Part shown: positions 30,212 through 30,595 of the stretch, in pieces | Position numbering within the stretch: the stretch's first letter is position 1 | Layout of the letters: each line of letters starts with the position of its first letter | NCBI GenBank assembly: GCA_050292235.1 | Contig: JBNKLG010000027.1 | Coordinates: 1-30,595, forward strand | Direction: 5' to 3' | DNA from: JBNKLG01 sp050292235 | GTDB taxonomy: Bacteria > Pseudomonadota > Gammaproteobacteria > Chromatiales > Chromatiaceae | DNA: 30,595 bases | The notes under the pieces: model-generated | Seen by the model: the letters and a program-made list of their open reading frames with translations, nothing else | Databases searched by the model: none | What the model was told of the DNA's origin: nothing | Translations under genes and position numbers: made by a program

Positions 30212-30595
30212 GGCTTTTTGTTGCGTTGGCGTTGGTATTTGTTAACGGCCCGGTTATGGCTCTTGAGATCATCAGAGAACTCATGGGTGCCGTCACCCTT
30301 AGCGACAAAATAGAGGCTCTCGCCTTTGGCCGGGTTCACGGCGGCCTCCAGAGCGGCCCGACCCGGCATGCAGATGGGAGTCGGCGGCAGGCCCGCATGC
30401 ACATAGGTGTTATAGGGAGTATCTTCGCGTAAATCCTTACGGCGGATATTGCCCTGGTAATTCTCCCCCATGCCATAGATGACTGTGGGATCCGTCTGTA
30501 AACGCATCCCCTTTTTCAGTCGGCGACTGAAAACCCCGGCGATGGCTGGGCGCTCAGCGACGGAGCCCGTCTCTTTCTCCACGATAGAGGCCAGA
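30208..30595 (-). CDS. mltG: Endolytic murein transglycosylase MltG, C-terminal part (5' end outside window)
   Basis: MltG (YceG) cuts nascent glycan strands at the inner membrane and sets their length. Only the last 128 residues are in the window; the frame runs off the right edge. The fragment begins LASIVEKETG, which contains the catalytic glutamate. It continues with RLKKGMRLQTDPTVIYG, DTPYNTYVHAGLPPTPI, the ALEAAVNPAKGESLYFVA segment and GDGTHEF, all hallmarks of the family. The family's usual GLPPGPI reads GLPPTPI here. Confidence 0.96.
   Translation of the reverse strand, partial: LASIVEKETGSVAERPAIAGVFSRRLKKGMRLQTDPTVIYGMGENYQGNIRRKDLREDTPYNTYVHAGLPPTPICMPGRAALEAAVNPAKGESLYFVAKGDGTHEFSDDLKSHNRAVNKYQRQRNKKP

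Noticed and set aside
1..30595. Searched by eye for rRNA, tRNA, riboswitches, insertion sequences, CRISPR repeats, attachment sites and phage genes.
   Set aside because: No transposase, integrase, regularly spaced repeat or cloverleaf-like segment was recognised; all gaps are short and accounted for.

Overview
This window reads as an ordinary, densely coded stretch of chromosome from a free-living-type gammaproteobacterium. The evidence is gene order: the rpoE-rseA-rseB-rseC-lepA-lepB-DUF4845-rnc-era-recO-pdxJ series, the mltG-tmk-holB-pilZ-tatD series, and the pairing of nadB with the sigma-E locus are all typical of that class. Base composition is moderately GC-rich. The methylthioinosine phosphorylase, the tandem-domain polyphosphate:AMP phosphotransferase and the barA-cysM-rlmD neighbourhood resemble pseudomonads and gammaproteobacterial sulfur oxidisers, but nothing here fixes a genus. 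There are no rRNA or tRNA genes, insertion sequences, CRISPR arrays or phage genes, and no gap longer than 200 bases without a gene.

Layout. 1-1989 (+): 3' end of recJ, the ribosome-assembly factor darP and a small YgfX-like membrane protein. 2121-2743 (+): a small heat-shock protein with its own promoter and terminator. 2774-5482 (-): nadB followed by a protein with two cyclic-nucleotide-binding-type domains and a rhodanese domain. 5539-14398 (+): a regulatory gap with a perfect inverted repeat and a sigma-E-type promoter, then the envelope-stress sigma factor and its three regulators, elongation factor 4, signal peptidase I, a DUF4845 protein, RNase III, Era, RecO and PdxJ, many joined by start/stop overlaps. 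14410-17076 (-): the hybrid sensor kinase BarA/GacS, facing cysM head to head with only 10 bases between start codons. 17087-20316 (+): cysM, rlmD, a CYTH-domain protein and an L,D-transpeptidase-fold protein. 20313-20750 (-): an orphan FliL-domain protein. 20823-23194 (+): nagZ, a hypoxanthine phosphoribosyltransferase and methylthioinosine phosphorylase (cell-wall and purine salvage). 23266-24726 (+): an unfamiliar 486-residue membrane protein ending at a strong terminator. 24811-27432 (+): an LpxL-type acyltransferase and a class II PPK2. 27429-30595 (-): tatD, pilZ, holB, tmk and the 3' end of mltG, transcribed leftward from beyond the right edge.

Functionally the window is mostly housekeeping: envelope stress, translation and ribosome maturation, recombination and replication, cofactor (NAD, PLP) and cysteine synthesis, and salvage of muropeptides and methylthioadenosine-derived purine. 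The least explained object is the gene at 23266-24726. It has a basic histone-H1-like tail, three exact-length 16-residue acidic repeats, one membrane span, a charged low-complexity linker and a duplicated PEW-motif helical tail, plus a well-formed internal ribosome binding site that could make a second, shorter protein. Other points of interest are the perfect palindrome at the nadB/rpoE divergent junction, the double-cNMP/rhodanese protein coupled to nadB, and convergent gene pairs that share one CTAG as both stop codons.
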